6,085 bases of DNA from Verrucomicrobia subdivision 6 bacterium BACL9 MAG-120507-bin52 (GTDB taxonomy: Bacteria; Verrucomicrobiota; Verrucomicrobiia; Methylacidiphilales; Verrucolacustridaceae), in contig LIBO01000065.1 in the NCBI GenBank assembly GCA_001438005.1, forward strand, positions 1 through 6,085, read 5' to 3'. A program made the translations under genes and the position numbers. Positions 1 to 5,880 of the stretch are shown one piece after another. The notes under the pieces were generated by a model. That model was given only the letters and a program-made list of their open reading frames with translations, made no database searches and was not told the DNA's origin. How positions within the stretch are numbered: position 1 is the stretch's first letter; each line of letters begins with the position of its first letter.

Positions 1-2
1 TG

Positions 3-260
3 AAGAAAGCAGCTCAGACCGACAACCTCACCCATACCCTCAACTACTTCAACCTTAGCCAACTCCTGCGTCGAACCGCCCAAGCCAAGGAGCGAAAATT
101 GATCGAGACTCTCGCGGCCGACCTCGCCCACGCCGCCTTGCAACAATTCCCCATTCCATGGATCGAGATTGAAATCAAAAAGTTCATCTTGCCCAAAACC
201 CGCCACGTCTCTCTTCAAGCCCGCTTTCTCCGCCCGAAATCGAAAAGCCACCGTCGCTAG
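3..260 (+). CDS. folB: Dihydroneopterin aldolase (FolB family), C-terminal part; 5' end outside window
   Basis: This frame is open from the window edge to a TAG at 258-260 and shows the last 85 residues. FolB converts 7,8-dihydroneopterin to 6-hydroxymethyl-dihydropterin plus glycolaldehyde in cytosolic folate synthesis. The visible part follows the family order: a DxLTHTLNY strand, then a helix containing LIETLAADLA (family pattern LLE.LA..IA), then QFPIPWIEIEIKK, then a final beta strand (VSLQARF). The second Lys of IKK (codon 180-182) sits where the family has its catalytic lysine, although the usual following Pro is Phe here. FolB proteins are about 120 residues, so roughly 35-40 N-terminal residues lie upstream, including the conserved substrate-binding Glu. 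The related FolX epimerase cannot be excluded from this part alone. The tRNA gene starts 56 bases downstream on the same strand. Confidence 0.8.
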   Translation, partial: KKAAQTDNLTHTLNYFNLSQLLRRTAQAKERKLIETLAADLAHAALQQFPIPWIEIEIKKFILPKTRHVSLQARFLRPKSKSHRR

Positions 261-316
261 GCCGGATTTTCTGTCTCCCCCAAATCCCTAACCCGTGATA
301 GGGTTTCTCGACTACC

Positions 317-388
317 GCACCGTTAGCTTAGTGGTAGAGCGCCACCTTGACACGGTGGAGGTCAGAGGTTCAAGTCCTCTACGGTGCA
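317..388 (+). tRNA. tRNA-Val (anticodon GAC)
   Basis: A complete 72-nt cloverleaf can be folded by eye. The acceptor stem is GCACCGT (317-323) with ACGGTGC (381-387), a perfect 7-bp pairing, and the discriminator is A388. The D arm runs GCTT...GAGC (326-340). The anticodon stem is CCACC/GGTGG (342-346/354-358) around loop TTGACAC, with anticodon GAC at 349-351, which reads valine codons. The T arm is AGAGG/CCTCT around TTCAAGT (364-380). CCA is not encoded, as the next bases are CTC, so CCA must be added after transcription. No convincing promoter of its own was seen in the 56 bases after the folB stop, so read-through from upstream is possible. Confidence 0.98.
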
Positions 389-533
389 CTCATTCTCCAG
401 CCCATTTCCTCCTCGATTCAACTCAACCCTGGGAACGACTCGAGTCCTAGGTCGATCGACATTTGGATTCAACTAGGGTGTTTTCAGTCGCCCGTTTGGC
501 CTGACCCAAACTTCAAAAAAAAGTCCACCACCC
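389..533. other. Intergenic gap with clustered short palindromes
   Basis: This non-coding gap lies between tRNA-Val and the 3' end of the convergent LysR gene. It holds three consecutive perfect palindromes: GACTCGAGTC (437-446), CCTAGG (446-451) and GTCGATCGAC (451-460). A 9-base direct repeat, GATTCAACT, occurs at 415-423 and 466-474 and brackets them. A run of eight A at 515-522 reads as eight T just past the LysR stop on the minus strand. No stable hairpin precedes it, so a terminator is not firmly supported. Confidence 0.4.
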
Positions 534-1409
534 TCAAACGACTCCGCACAGCTGGCGAAGAAGAGAGGAGGTCGGCTCCCGCGAGGGATTCTTGGGTAAA
601 ACCAAAACTGCCTGGCACGAAAGATCAGGTTCCCGCAATGGGGCGGAGACGAGCCCCCGGGCCCGAGCCATCCCCGAAACCAACCGGGGCAGAACCGCCC
701 AACCCAAGCCACGAACGGCCAACTCAATCACCGAGAGAATTTGATCACTGGAGAAAAGGATTTTCGGACGAACACCCGTCTTTTGCCCAAGATCCAAAAG
801 TCGCTGGTCAATGCCGGCTGGATCGCGAAAAATGACGAGGGGACGATCTAATAATTCAATCAGCCGCCAGGATTTTCTCCCCCGAATGAGGGAGGATTGC
901 CGAGAAAAGACCGCGTACCCAGATACGGTTAAATTATGCATCTCCATGCCAGGAGGGGCAAACTGCGTGCGGGTCATCAGCACCCCATCCACCTCCCGCT
1001 GGTGCAAAAGGTCAGGCAGCAGGGCATTGGCTCGCTCGATGATTTCCACGCGGATTTTTTCACCCAGTTTCCGGGCAGCCTCCAAGCGGATGGGAAGAAA
1101 ACAGGCAGCCAGCAGAGGCTGAACCCCCAACCGGACGGTCGGCTCCTCAAAGCGCTCCAGCCGAAGATCTTCGTGAAGATCCTGAAACTCTCGCTCAATT
1201 CGCTCGGCCCGACTTTTCACCAAGAGGCCAGCCGCGGTCGGTCGAATTCCGCGCGGAGTACGAATGAGTAATTTCTCCTCCATCTGATCCTCAAGGAGGC
1301 GGATCTGAACCGATAAGGAAGGCTGGGAAATTCGCAGAACCCGCGCCGCCCGACTCAAACTGCCGTGACGAATCACCCCAAGAAAATAGCGTAGGCGAGA
1401 CCACTCCAT
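534..1409 (-). CDS. LysR-family transcriptional regulator
   Basis: This is a 291-residue protein, typical of LysR regulators (about 290-330). The N-terminus (MEWSRLRYFLGVIRHGSLSR) is the classic LysR opening. A winged helix-turn-helix follows at about residues 17-40, with AARVLRISQPSLS and then IRLLEDQ. A linker helix follows, and then a ligand-binding domain from about residue 88 with the usual two alpha/beta lobes (VRLGVQPLL; VDGVLMTR; GLGWAVLPRLV). It would act as a DNA-binding tetramer responding to a small molecule. ATG at 1409-1407 was chosen because it gives the canonical start. A GTG directly upstream (1412-1410) would add one residue, and neither has a strong ribosome site. The gene is divergent from the four-gene cassette beginning at 1513, so it probably regulates that cassette and itself. 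The effector cannot be named from the sequence. Confidence 0.95.
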   Translation of the reverse strand: MEWSRLRYFLGVIRHGSLSRAARVLRISQPSLSVQIRLLEDQMEEKLLIRTPRGIRPTAAGLLVKSRAERIEREFQDLHEDLRLERFEEPTVRLGVQPLLAACFLPIRLEAARKLGEKIRVEIIERANALLPDLLHQREVDGVLMTRTQFAPPGMEMHNLTVSGYAVFSRQSSLIRGRKSWRLIELLDRPLVIFRDPAGIDQRLLDLGQKTGVRPKILFSSDQILSVIELAVRGLGWAVLPRLVSGMARARGLVSAPLREPDLSCQAVLVLPKNPSREPTSSLLRQLCGVV

Positions 1410-1512
1410 CACCTGAGAGTAGGGAAGAAAAAATACTGGTATAGTTTTAAGTTATGGACTGAGTAGTTCGTTAGTATGAGTCGCTCCGTGCCAAAACCAC
1501 TAACCTGACGAG
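1410..1512. promoter_or_regulatory. Divergent promoter region between LysR gene and GNAT operon
   Basis: These 103 bases separate two divergent start codons and are clearly more AT-rich than the flanking genes, particularly 1425-1480. Promoters for both directions must lie here or inside the LysR gene. TAGTAT at 1472-1477 could be a rightward -10 element, but no good -35 lies at the right distance, so the promoters are not assigned precisely. Confidence 0.5.
1441..1455. promoter_or_regulatory. Candidate LysR-type operator (T-N11-A dyad)
   Basis: ATAGTTTTAAGTTAT fits the T-N11-A consensus of LysR-family boxes (T1442, A1454). It is an imperfect dyad around T1448 in which five of seven positions pair (ATA/TAT at the ends and TT/AA inside). 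It lies 32-46 bases from the LysR start and about 58-72 bases from the GNAT start, a normal position for a shared autoregulatory site. An overlapping ATAC-TG-GTAT inverted repeat lies at 1433-1442. AT-rich DNA gives such matches by chance, so this is a candidate only. Confidence 0.3.
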
Positions 1513-1956
1513 ATGGCTTCTGTTTGTTACCGCTGGATGCGGCCAGGTCAACCTTGGCCTGCCGGCTTGACCCTCTCTGGATTGGCTCGCCGGATGCATG
1601 TGTGGCTCCAGCCCTATACCGACCGAACGGCTGATATCCGCCGCTGTTTGCAGTACGCCATGGATCGAAAGCGAGGAGGGCGGATTCTCTTAGTCCGCCT
1701 CCATGGCGAATGGTCAGGTGTTGCCGTTGTAAACTTCACTGGGATGAAAGGCTACATTCCGGCCAATGTGCTGGTTTATCTTACCGTGAATCCCGCTGCC
1801 CGCGGCCAGGGATTGGGTACTGAACTCACGCAAAGAGTCCTGCGGGCTTGCCCGGGGGATTTTAAATTACACGTGGAGTACGATAATCCCGCCCGCAGAC
1901 TCTACGAACGTCTTGGTTTTCGAACGAAGTATGCCGAATACAGGTTTCAACGATGA
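1513..1956 (+). CDS. GNAT-family N-acetyltransferase
   Basis: This 147-residue protein is one GNAT domain, which would transfer an acetyl group from acetyl-CoA to an amine. The acetyl-CoA pyrophosphate loop (motif A) is clear: VNPAARGQGLG at residues 92-102, with R97-G-Q-G-L-G102 followed by a helix. Motif B is HVEYDNPARRLYERLGF (120-136). The ATG at 1513 is the first start after an in-frame TAA at 1501 and has only a weak GACGAG ribosome site. Internal Met9 and Met28 are alternatives, and clear family resemblance begins near residue 24. It is the first gene of a rightward unit, and its TGA overlaps the ATG of the racemase by four bases. The acceptor cannot be deduced. A small amine or amino acid handled by the next gene is an inference from context. 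Confidence 0.87.
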   Translation: MASVCYRWMRPGQPWPAGLTLSGLARRMHVWLQPYTDRTADIRRCLQYAMDRKRGGRILLVRLHGEWSGVAVVNFTGMKGYIPANVLVYLTVNPAARGQGLGTELTQRVLRACPGDFKLHVEYDNPARRLYERLGFRTKYAEYRFQR

Positions 1957-3113
1957 CCCGAATGGAAATCAACATCGACGCCCTGCAAAACAATTTTCAG
2001 GTGATCGACAAAGCCGTCCGCGCCTCCCAATCCGAGTGGTGTGTTGTGGCCAAACTTCTTTGCGGGTTTCGGGATGGCTTGGAGGCCTTGGCTGCCTGCG
2101 GGGCACGGACGTTTGCCGATTCACGCCTGCGTCATCTCGAGTCGATTCGCGAGATAGTTCCGGACGCGGAGACGTGGTACTTGCGGCCCCCGCCCCTTTC
2201 CCAAGTTCGTCGTGTGGTGGCCACTTGCAACGGGAGTCTGAATACCGAAGAGGCTGTTCTTGTCGCACTCAATCAAGAGGCCGCCCGCCAAGGAGTCCGC
2301 CACAAGGTCATTTTGATGGCCGAGTTGGGAGAGAGAAGGGAGGGAGCCTCACCCGAGGAGTTGGCTGGCTTGGCAACAGTCCTGACCCGCTGCCCTCACC
2401 TCGACTGGGTGGGGCTGGGTGCAAATCTCGGTTGCCTACACGGAATTCTTCCCACCACAGAGCATTATGCCCAACTGAAGGTACTACGTGAGTGGCTGGA
2501 AATGAAGTTTTCTCATCCCCTGCCCCTCATCTCCGCCGGCACCTCCCTCATGGTACCGGGGCTCATCGAGCAAAACCCCCCACCCGAAATAAACCATTAC
2601 CGCATCGGGGAAATTCTTTTTTTGGGCAGGGATCTGGAAACGGGTAAGCCCGTTGCTCGCCTCCGCCAAGATGTATTTCGGCTTTTTGCCGAAATTGTGG
2701 AGCTGAGAGAAAAGGGTTGGTCCCCCTTGGGAGACGCCATGTCGGGCATCAGCCCTTTTGCTGGCGAGAACAAACCCGAAGGCCAAGAGGGCAAGCGTGG
2801 CTGGCGTGCCTTACTGGCGGTGGGGCGCCTGGACGGGGAGCTGTCAGGGCTGGTGCCGGAAGACCCACAGGTACAGTTGGCTGGGGCAAGCTCCGACCTT
2901 CTCGCCGTAAATTTGATCGGAGACAAGATCCGCTACAAGGTAGGGGACTGCCTCAGCTTCCGTCCCGATTACTCTTCCGCTCTGGGGTTAATGCACAGTC
3001 ACTATATTGAAAAAACCGTCCTAGCCGCTGAACCCATGACGGCAGGGGGAACGTGGCGCCGATGGCTCTCCCGACAAGCGGAGCGGCTCCGCGTGAGAAG
3101 AATTTTCCGATGA
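1953..3113 (+). CDS. Alanine/ornithine racemase-family PLP enzyme (fold III, YhfX/Orr-like)
   Basis: This is a 386-residue fold III (alanine-racemase fold) PLP enzyme. It has an N-terminal TIM barrel followed by a beta domain. K34 in VVAKLLCG matches the PLP-binding lysine of the VTK..CG motif. Family landmarks follow in order: GARTFADSRLRHL (50-62), SLNTEE (95-100), HKVILMAELGERREG (117-131), VGLGANLGC (153-161), the phosphate-loop region ISAGTS (193-198), YRIGEILFLGR (216-226), LAVGRLDG (288-295), GASSDLL (311-317) and YKVGDCLSF (328-336). Relatives include ornithine racemase and E. coli YhfX, and the likely reaction is racemisation of an amino acid. The phosphate loop and the GASSD motif differ from the usual forms, so the substrate may differ. 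A basic tail of about 30 residues follows the expected end. It is coupled by ATGA overlaps at both ends, with only a weak AGG ribosome site. Confidence 0.87.
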   Translation: MTRMEINIDALQNNFQVIDKAVRASQSEWCVVAKLLCGFRDGLEALAACGARTFADSRLRHLESIREIVPDAETWYLRPPPLSQVRRVVATCNGSLNTEEAVLVALNQEAARQGVRHKVILMAELGERREGASPEELAGLATVLTRCPHLDWVGLGANLGCLHGILPTTEHYAQLKVLREWLEMKFSHPLPLISAGTSLMVPGLIEQNPPPEINHYRIGEILFLGRDLETGKPVARLRQDVFRLFAEIVELREKGWSPLGDAMSGISPFAGENKPEGQEGKRGWRALLAVGRLDGELSGLVPEDPQVQLAGASSDLLAVNLIGDKIRYKVGDCLSFRPDYSSALGLMHSHYIEKTVLAAEPMTAGGTWRRWLSRQAERLRVRRIFR

Positions 3114-4162
3114 AGGTAGACTTGGAGGCACGGCAGAAAGACGATCAAATCGTCTGGGAGGATTGTGCGCAGACCTATGAGGAACAGGTAGTGGAGGGGC
3201 ACCCTGATATCCGATCCGCCGAATCGCTCGAGGAGGAGTGGCTGGGACACCTCTTGCGAAAGCGGTCTTGGCAACGACCTGAGCAAATTCACGTGGTCGA
3301 GGCCGGCTGCGGGTCGGCTCGGGTGCTCGCGCAACTGGCCGCCGCTGCTACCCAGACCGAAGATCTTGAACCGACAGACCGAAAGCTTTTGCAAGCTTAT
3401 CGCCGCTTGCGCCCTGAAGGGGCGTTCCACTCGGCCTGGGCCCAGACATGCGGGAAAATGGTCGGTGTGGATTTTTCTCGCTCCATGCTGGCTTTGGCCG
3501 AAGAAAGGTTCAGTCGGATTGGACTCAGCCGCTGGATTCAATCCCGCCGGGTCCAATTGATTCACGGCTCCGCTTTTCAACTCCCACCAACCGCTCCCGG
3601 CCAACCTTGGGTCATTTGCTTGCTCAACTCCATCGGAGTGATGCAGGGGGAGGAGGGAGCAAGAGCGTTGTTGCGATCCGTTCGGCAGGCAGCTGGGGCC
3701 AGTGGCGTCGGCTTTATCAGTGCCTACCGGGCGGAAGCCATGGAGACGCACGGACTCAATCAATATGAGTCAACCTTGGAAGTGGCCGGAATCCCCGATT
3801 GGTTGGAGGGAGATGTTCCCACCGGTTGCCGGGCGCGCGCTCGGCAAACTCCTCGCGCCGGCGAGGCACAGGAGGTTTTGCCGGTGGATTGGGTGGATGA
3901 GAGCGGGGCCTTGACCGGTCATGGGGAACTCAGGAGACAGCCCGACCGTGTTCGCCAAGTCTGCCTGACCGGACAAGTACGGACCCGCAGTGGTTATCAA
4001 TCCCGCTGGTATCCATGGAGTCAAATGGCGCAGTTGGTTCGGGATGAGTGGGGCGAGGCGGGTTGGCAAATCTCCCCTGGAAGACTCGATCACCTGCGGG
4101 GCCGTCCCCTGCAGTGGTTGTGGTTTGATCCCACGGGCTGGATTCGTGAGAGCTTGGGGTGA
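3110..4162 (+). CDS. Class I SAM-dependent methyltransferase
   Basis: This 350-residue protein has a Rossmann-type methyltransferase domain. Motif I is VVEAGCGSARVL (62-73). The ribose-binding acidic position is D121 in VGVDFSRSMLALAEERF (118-134). A GSAFQLPP segment (153-160) leads into WVICLLNSIGVM (167-178), in the place of motif IV. Between motif I and D121 there are about 45 residues, roughly twice the usual spacing, so an extra helical insert is likely. The C-terminal ~170 residues are beta-rich with many Trp and Tyr and probably form the substrate lid. This architecture is more like small-molecule (amine, amino-acid) methyltransferases than DNA or rRNA ones, but the acceptor is unknown. 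ATG 3110 overlaps the racemase TGA by four bases and has GAGAAG nine bases upstream. An in-frame ATG at 3053 would create a long overlap and is less likely. Confidence 0.82.
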   Translation: MKVDLEARQKDDQIVWEDCAQTYEEQVVEGHPDIRSAESLEEEWLGHLLRKRSWQRPEQIHVVEAGCGSARVLAQLAAAATQTEDLEPTDRKLLQAYRRLRPEGAFHSAWAQTCGKMVGVDFSRSMLALAEERFSRIGLSRWIQSRRVQLIHGSAFQLPPTAPGQPWVICLLNSIGVMQGEEGARALLRSVRQAAGASGVGFISAYRAEAMETHGLNQYESTLEVAGIPDWLEGDVPTGCRARARQTPRAGEAQEVLPVDWVDESGALTGHGELRRQPDRVRQVCLTGQVRTRSGYQSRWYPWSQMAQLVRDEWGEAGWQISPGRLDHLRGRPLQWLWFDPTGWIRESLG

Positions 4163-5496
4163 GTGTCTCTTTCGAAGTTTACCTGCTGGCTGGCGCCTAC
4201 CTGGCGTGGGTTTTTGGCAAAGGCATTCTCGCCAGTCGGCGCATCCACAATCTGGAGGATTACCTGCTGGGGGGACGAAGCTTGGGGGCGGGACTCCTGG
4301 CGGCAACGCTCGCCGCCACCTTGTTGGGAGGCGGCGCCAGTATGGGAATTTTTGGCCGAGCCTACGTGGAGGGCCCCTTCTTCCTCTTGGCCACTCTGGG
4401 GTGGTACCTCGCCCTGATTCTCACCGGACTTTTTTTGGCCGCCCCCATTCGAAATTCAGGAAAGGCCACCGTGGGCGAATTGGTAACAGAGCGGTATGGT
4501 CCCGCGTTGGGCCTGACCTTGACCGGGCTCTCTCTCGCTTACTCCTTGGGCTTGCTGGCCGCCCAGTTGGTGGCACTGCGCGAAGTGGCCCGCATTCTCT
4601 TGCCCGATTTCAACCCGGATTGGATCCTCGCCACCGGAACGCTGGTGGTGCTGCTGTATAACTGGGCCGGTGGATTTTGGGCCGTGGTCAAAACTGACCA
4701 AATCCAATTTTTTGTCTTGGCCGGCGGGTTCACCTGCCTGGCCGTTTTGGCTGGCCAGCAGGGATGGTCTGCCCCCTCCTCCCAGCCGTTAACCTCAGGC
4801 GCGAGGGATTTGGCTTGGCTTTTTCCCGCTTTTTTTCTGGGGGAATTTTTAGCCCCCGCTTATTTTATGCGATTTGCCGCAGCGCGAAGCTGGGTCCAAG
4901 CCGTTCGGGGAACTGTGCTGGCGGGGGCAGGTCTGGCTTGCTTCTTTTTACCGATTTTTTTCTGGCTGGTGCTCTACGCCCGAGAACGTCTTCCCGGCTT
5001 AGAAGCAGGGCAAGCCCTGCCAACTTTGGTGGCGTCCTTTGGCAGTGTCTGGGTCAGCGGAATAATGCTCTCCGCCTTGTTGGCCGCGGTCATGTCTTCG
5101 GCAGACTCCATCCTCAATGCCGCAACGCTCGTGGTGATGCACGACTTTCACTTGCGGAAAAGATTTCACCCTTTGCGGATAGCACGAACGGTTTGCCTCC
5201 TCCTGGGAGTCTCCGCTGCTGGCCTGGCCTGGCTGCTTCCAGATATCATGCAACTTTTGCTTTTAAGCTATCAGGTGTGGGCCCCATCGGTGACCGTGCT
5301 CTTGGCCGCAGCACTTTTCCGGCTGGTAATCCCTTCGGGGGCAGCATGGGTAATTTTCTTGGCCGGACTGGTTTCCTCACTGCTGACGGGATGGTGGGGG
5401 GGAGGTTCCGAACGGGCCATCGTCATTGGGGTGGGTGCTTCCCTCTTGGCGGCAATTCCGGCCGTGAGATTCTGCCGTGCTCCTCCCAAGGGTTGA
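4159..5496 (+). CDS. Solute:sodium symporter (SSS) family transporter
   Basis: This 445-residue, strongly hydrophobic inner-membrane protein has about 13 hydrophobic segments, as expected of the LeuT-fold SSS family (PutP, PanF, SGLT). It would use the sodium gradient to import an organic solute. SSS signatures include NLEDYLLGGRSLGAG after the first membrane segment (31-45), LGGGASMG (56-63) and the sodium-site region LLAAVMSSADSILNAATLV, where S313-S314 and D316-S317 fall in the core helix equivalent to TM8 of PutP/SGLT. It is at the short end of the family, with no long C-terminal extension. The GTG start overlaps the methyltransferase TGA (GTGA) and has GAGAG six bases upstream. As the last gene of the coupled unit, it probably imports the compound the enzymes act on. 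SSS substrates vary widely (proline, pantothenate, sugars, choline), so none is assigned. Confidence 0.95.
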   Translation: MSVSFEVYLLAGAYLAWVFGKGILASRRIHNLEDYLLGGRSLGAGLLAATLAATLLGGGASMGIFGRAYVEGPFFLLATLGWYLALILTGLFLAAPIRNSGKATVGELVTERYGPALGLTLTGLSLAYSLGLLAAQLVALREVARILLPDFNPDWILATGTLVVLLYNWAGGFWAVVKTDQIQFFVLAGGFTCLAVLAGQQGWSAPSSQPLTSGARDLAWLFPAFFLGEFLAPAYFMRFAAARSWVQAVRGTVLAGAGLACFFLPIFFWLVLYARERLPGLEAGQALPTLVASFGSVWVSGIMLSALLAAVMSSADSILNAATLVVMHDFHLRKRFHPLRIARTVCLLLGVSAAGLAWLLPDIMQLLLLSYQVWAPSVTVLLAAALFRLVIPSGAAWVIFLAGLVSSLLTGWWGGGSERAIVIGVGASLLAAIPAVRFCRAPPKG

Positions 5497-5670
5497 AATC
5501 TCCGCGGTTTTATGATGCTGGGGTCGTAGGTCGGGGACGTACTTTTCTGCCAGGATTGAGGACGATTTTGCCAAAACCATACATCGGTTTGCGCTATCCT
5601 GCCGGCACTGTTTTCGTTGCCCAAAGGCAACTCTTGGCCAAAGATAATTTACGGATTCTTCTCATCCGCT
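5497..5670. other. Unassigned spacer after the symporter gene
   Basis: No gene or RNA was recognised here. GTTGCC-CAAA-GGCAAC (5616-5631) is a perfect 6-bp hairpin and TTGGCCAA (5634-5641) is a palindrome, but neither is followed by a T-run. A weaker 5-bp stem, AAACC/GGTTT, lies at 5574-5590. The operon terminator, if present, is not obvious. This stretch may include the eroded start region of the downstream relic. Confidence 0.4.
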
Positions 5671-5880
5671 CCGTGTGGCTTGTTCGGTATCGGCCTAGAG
5701 GCCTCCTAGCCCCAATTTGAAGGCCTAAAACCAAGATTGGAAGGCTACCTCAGCCAAGTGGCCGACAAGATCGCTCGCCCTGGTGTTGAGATCTGCAACC
5801 TCGGCCTCATCGATTCCCCGGAAAAAGCCTTGGAGGCCGGTCATGCCATGAGGCGGGCGGACGTGGACATCATCCTTCTC
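5671..5880 (+). pseudogene. Relic of L-arabinose/L-fucose isomerase-type gene, N-terminal part
   Basis: Frame 1 reads GLFGIGLEAS, a TAG stop (5707-5709), then PQFEGLKPRLEGYLSQVADK, then a stretch ending NLGLIDSPEKALEAGHAM and RRADVDII. From memory, this matches the N-terminal 60-70 residues of the L-fucose/L-arabinose isomerase-like family, whose usual wording is GLEAYWPQFEGLKERLEGY...VDTPEKALEAGH...DVD. These enzymes interconvert aldoses and ketoses in the cytosol. The stop falls exactly where the family has a Trp (TGG to TAG), next to Tyr to Ser (TAC to TCC). No in-frame ATG lies at the expected start. After about DVDIIL the homology ends, and the same frame continues as a different protein family (fumarylacetoacetate hydrolase). 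The missing start, internal stop and lost remaining four-fifths all indicate a dead gene. Confidence 0.72.

Noticed and set aside
286..306. Hairpin AACCC/GGGTT between folB and the tRNA as a terminator
   Set aside because: The stem is only 5 bp, no T-run follows, and the tRNA begins 11 bases later.
511..536. Intrinsic terminator for the LysR gene (T8 on the minus strand)
   Set aside because: The T-run is there, but only a 3-bp stem can be drawn before it, so a Rho-independent terminator is not supported.
347..835. Plus-strand open frame of 162 codons starting inside the tRNA
   Set aside because: It begins in the anticodon arm of tRNA-Val, crosses the gap and runs antisense to the LysR 3' end. 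The protein is low-complexity (Pro, Ser, Arg) with no recognisable domain.
3053..3109. Earlier in-frame start for the methyltransferase
   Set aside because: It would overlap the racemase by 61 bases. ATG 3110 gives the same ATGA coupling as the neighbouring junctions and a usable GAGAAG site.
3002..3763. Minus-strand open frame of 253 codons
   Set aside because: It is antisense to the racemase end and the methyltransferase, whose SAM motifs are clear. No family resemblance was seen.
5616..5641. Hairpin GTTGCC/GGCAAC as the operon terminator
   Set aside because: A perfect stem but short, more than 100 bases past the stop, and not followed by T residues on either strand.
4764..5720. Plus-strand open frame of 318 codons
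   Set aside because: It lies in another frame inside the symporter gene, which has full family motifs. The translated protein shows no domain.
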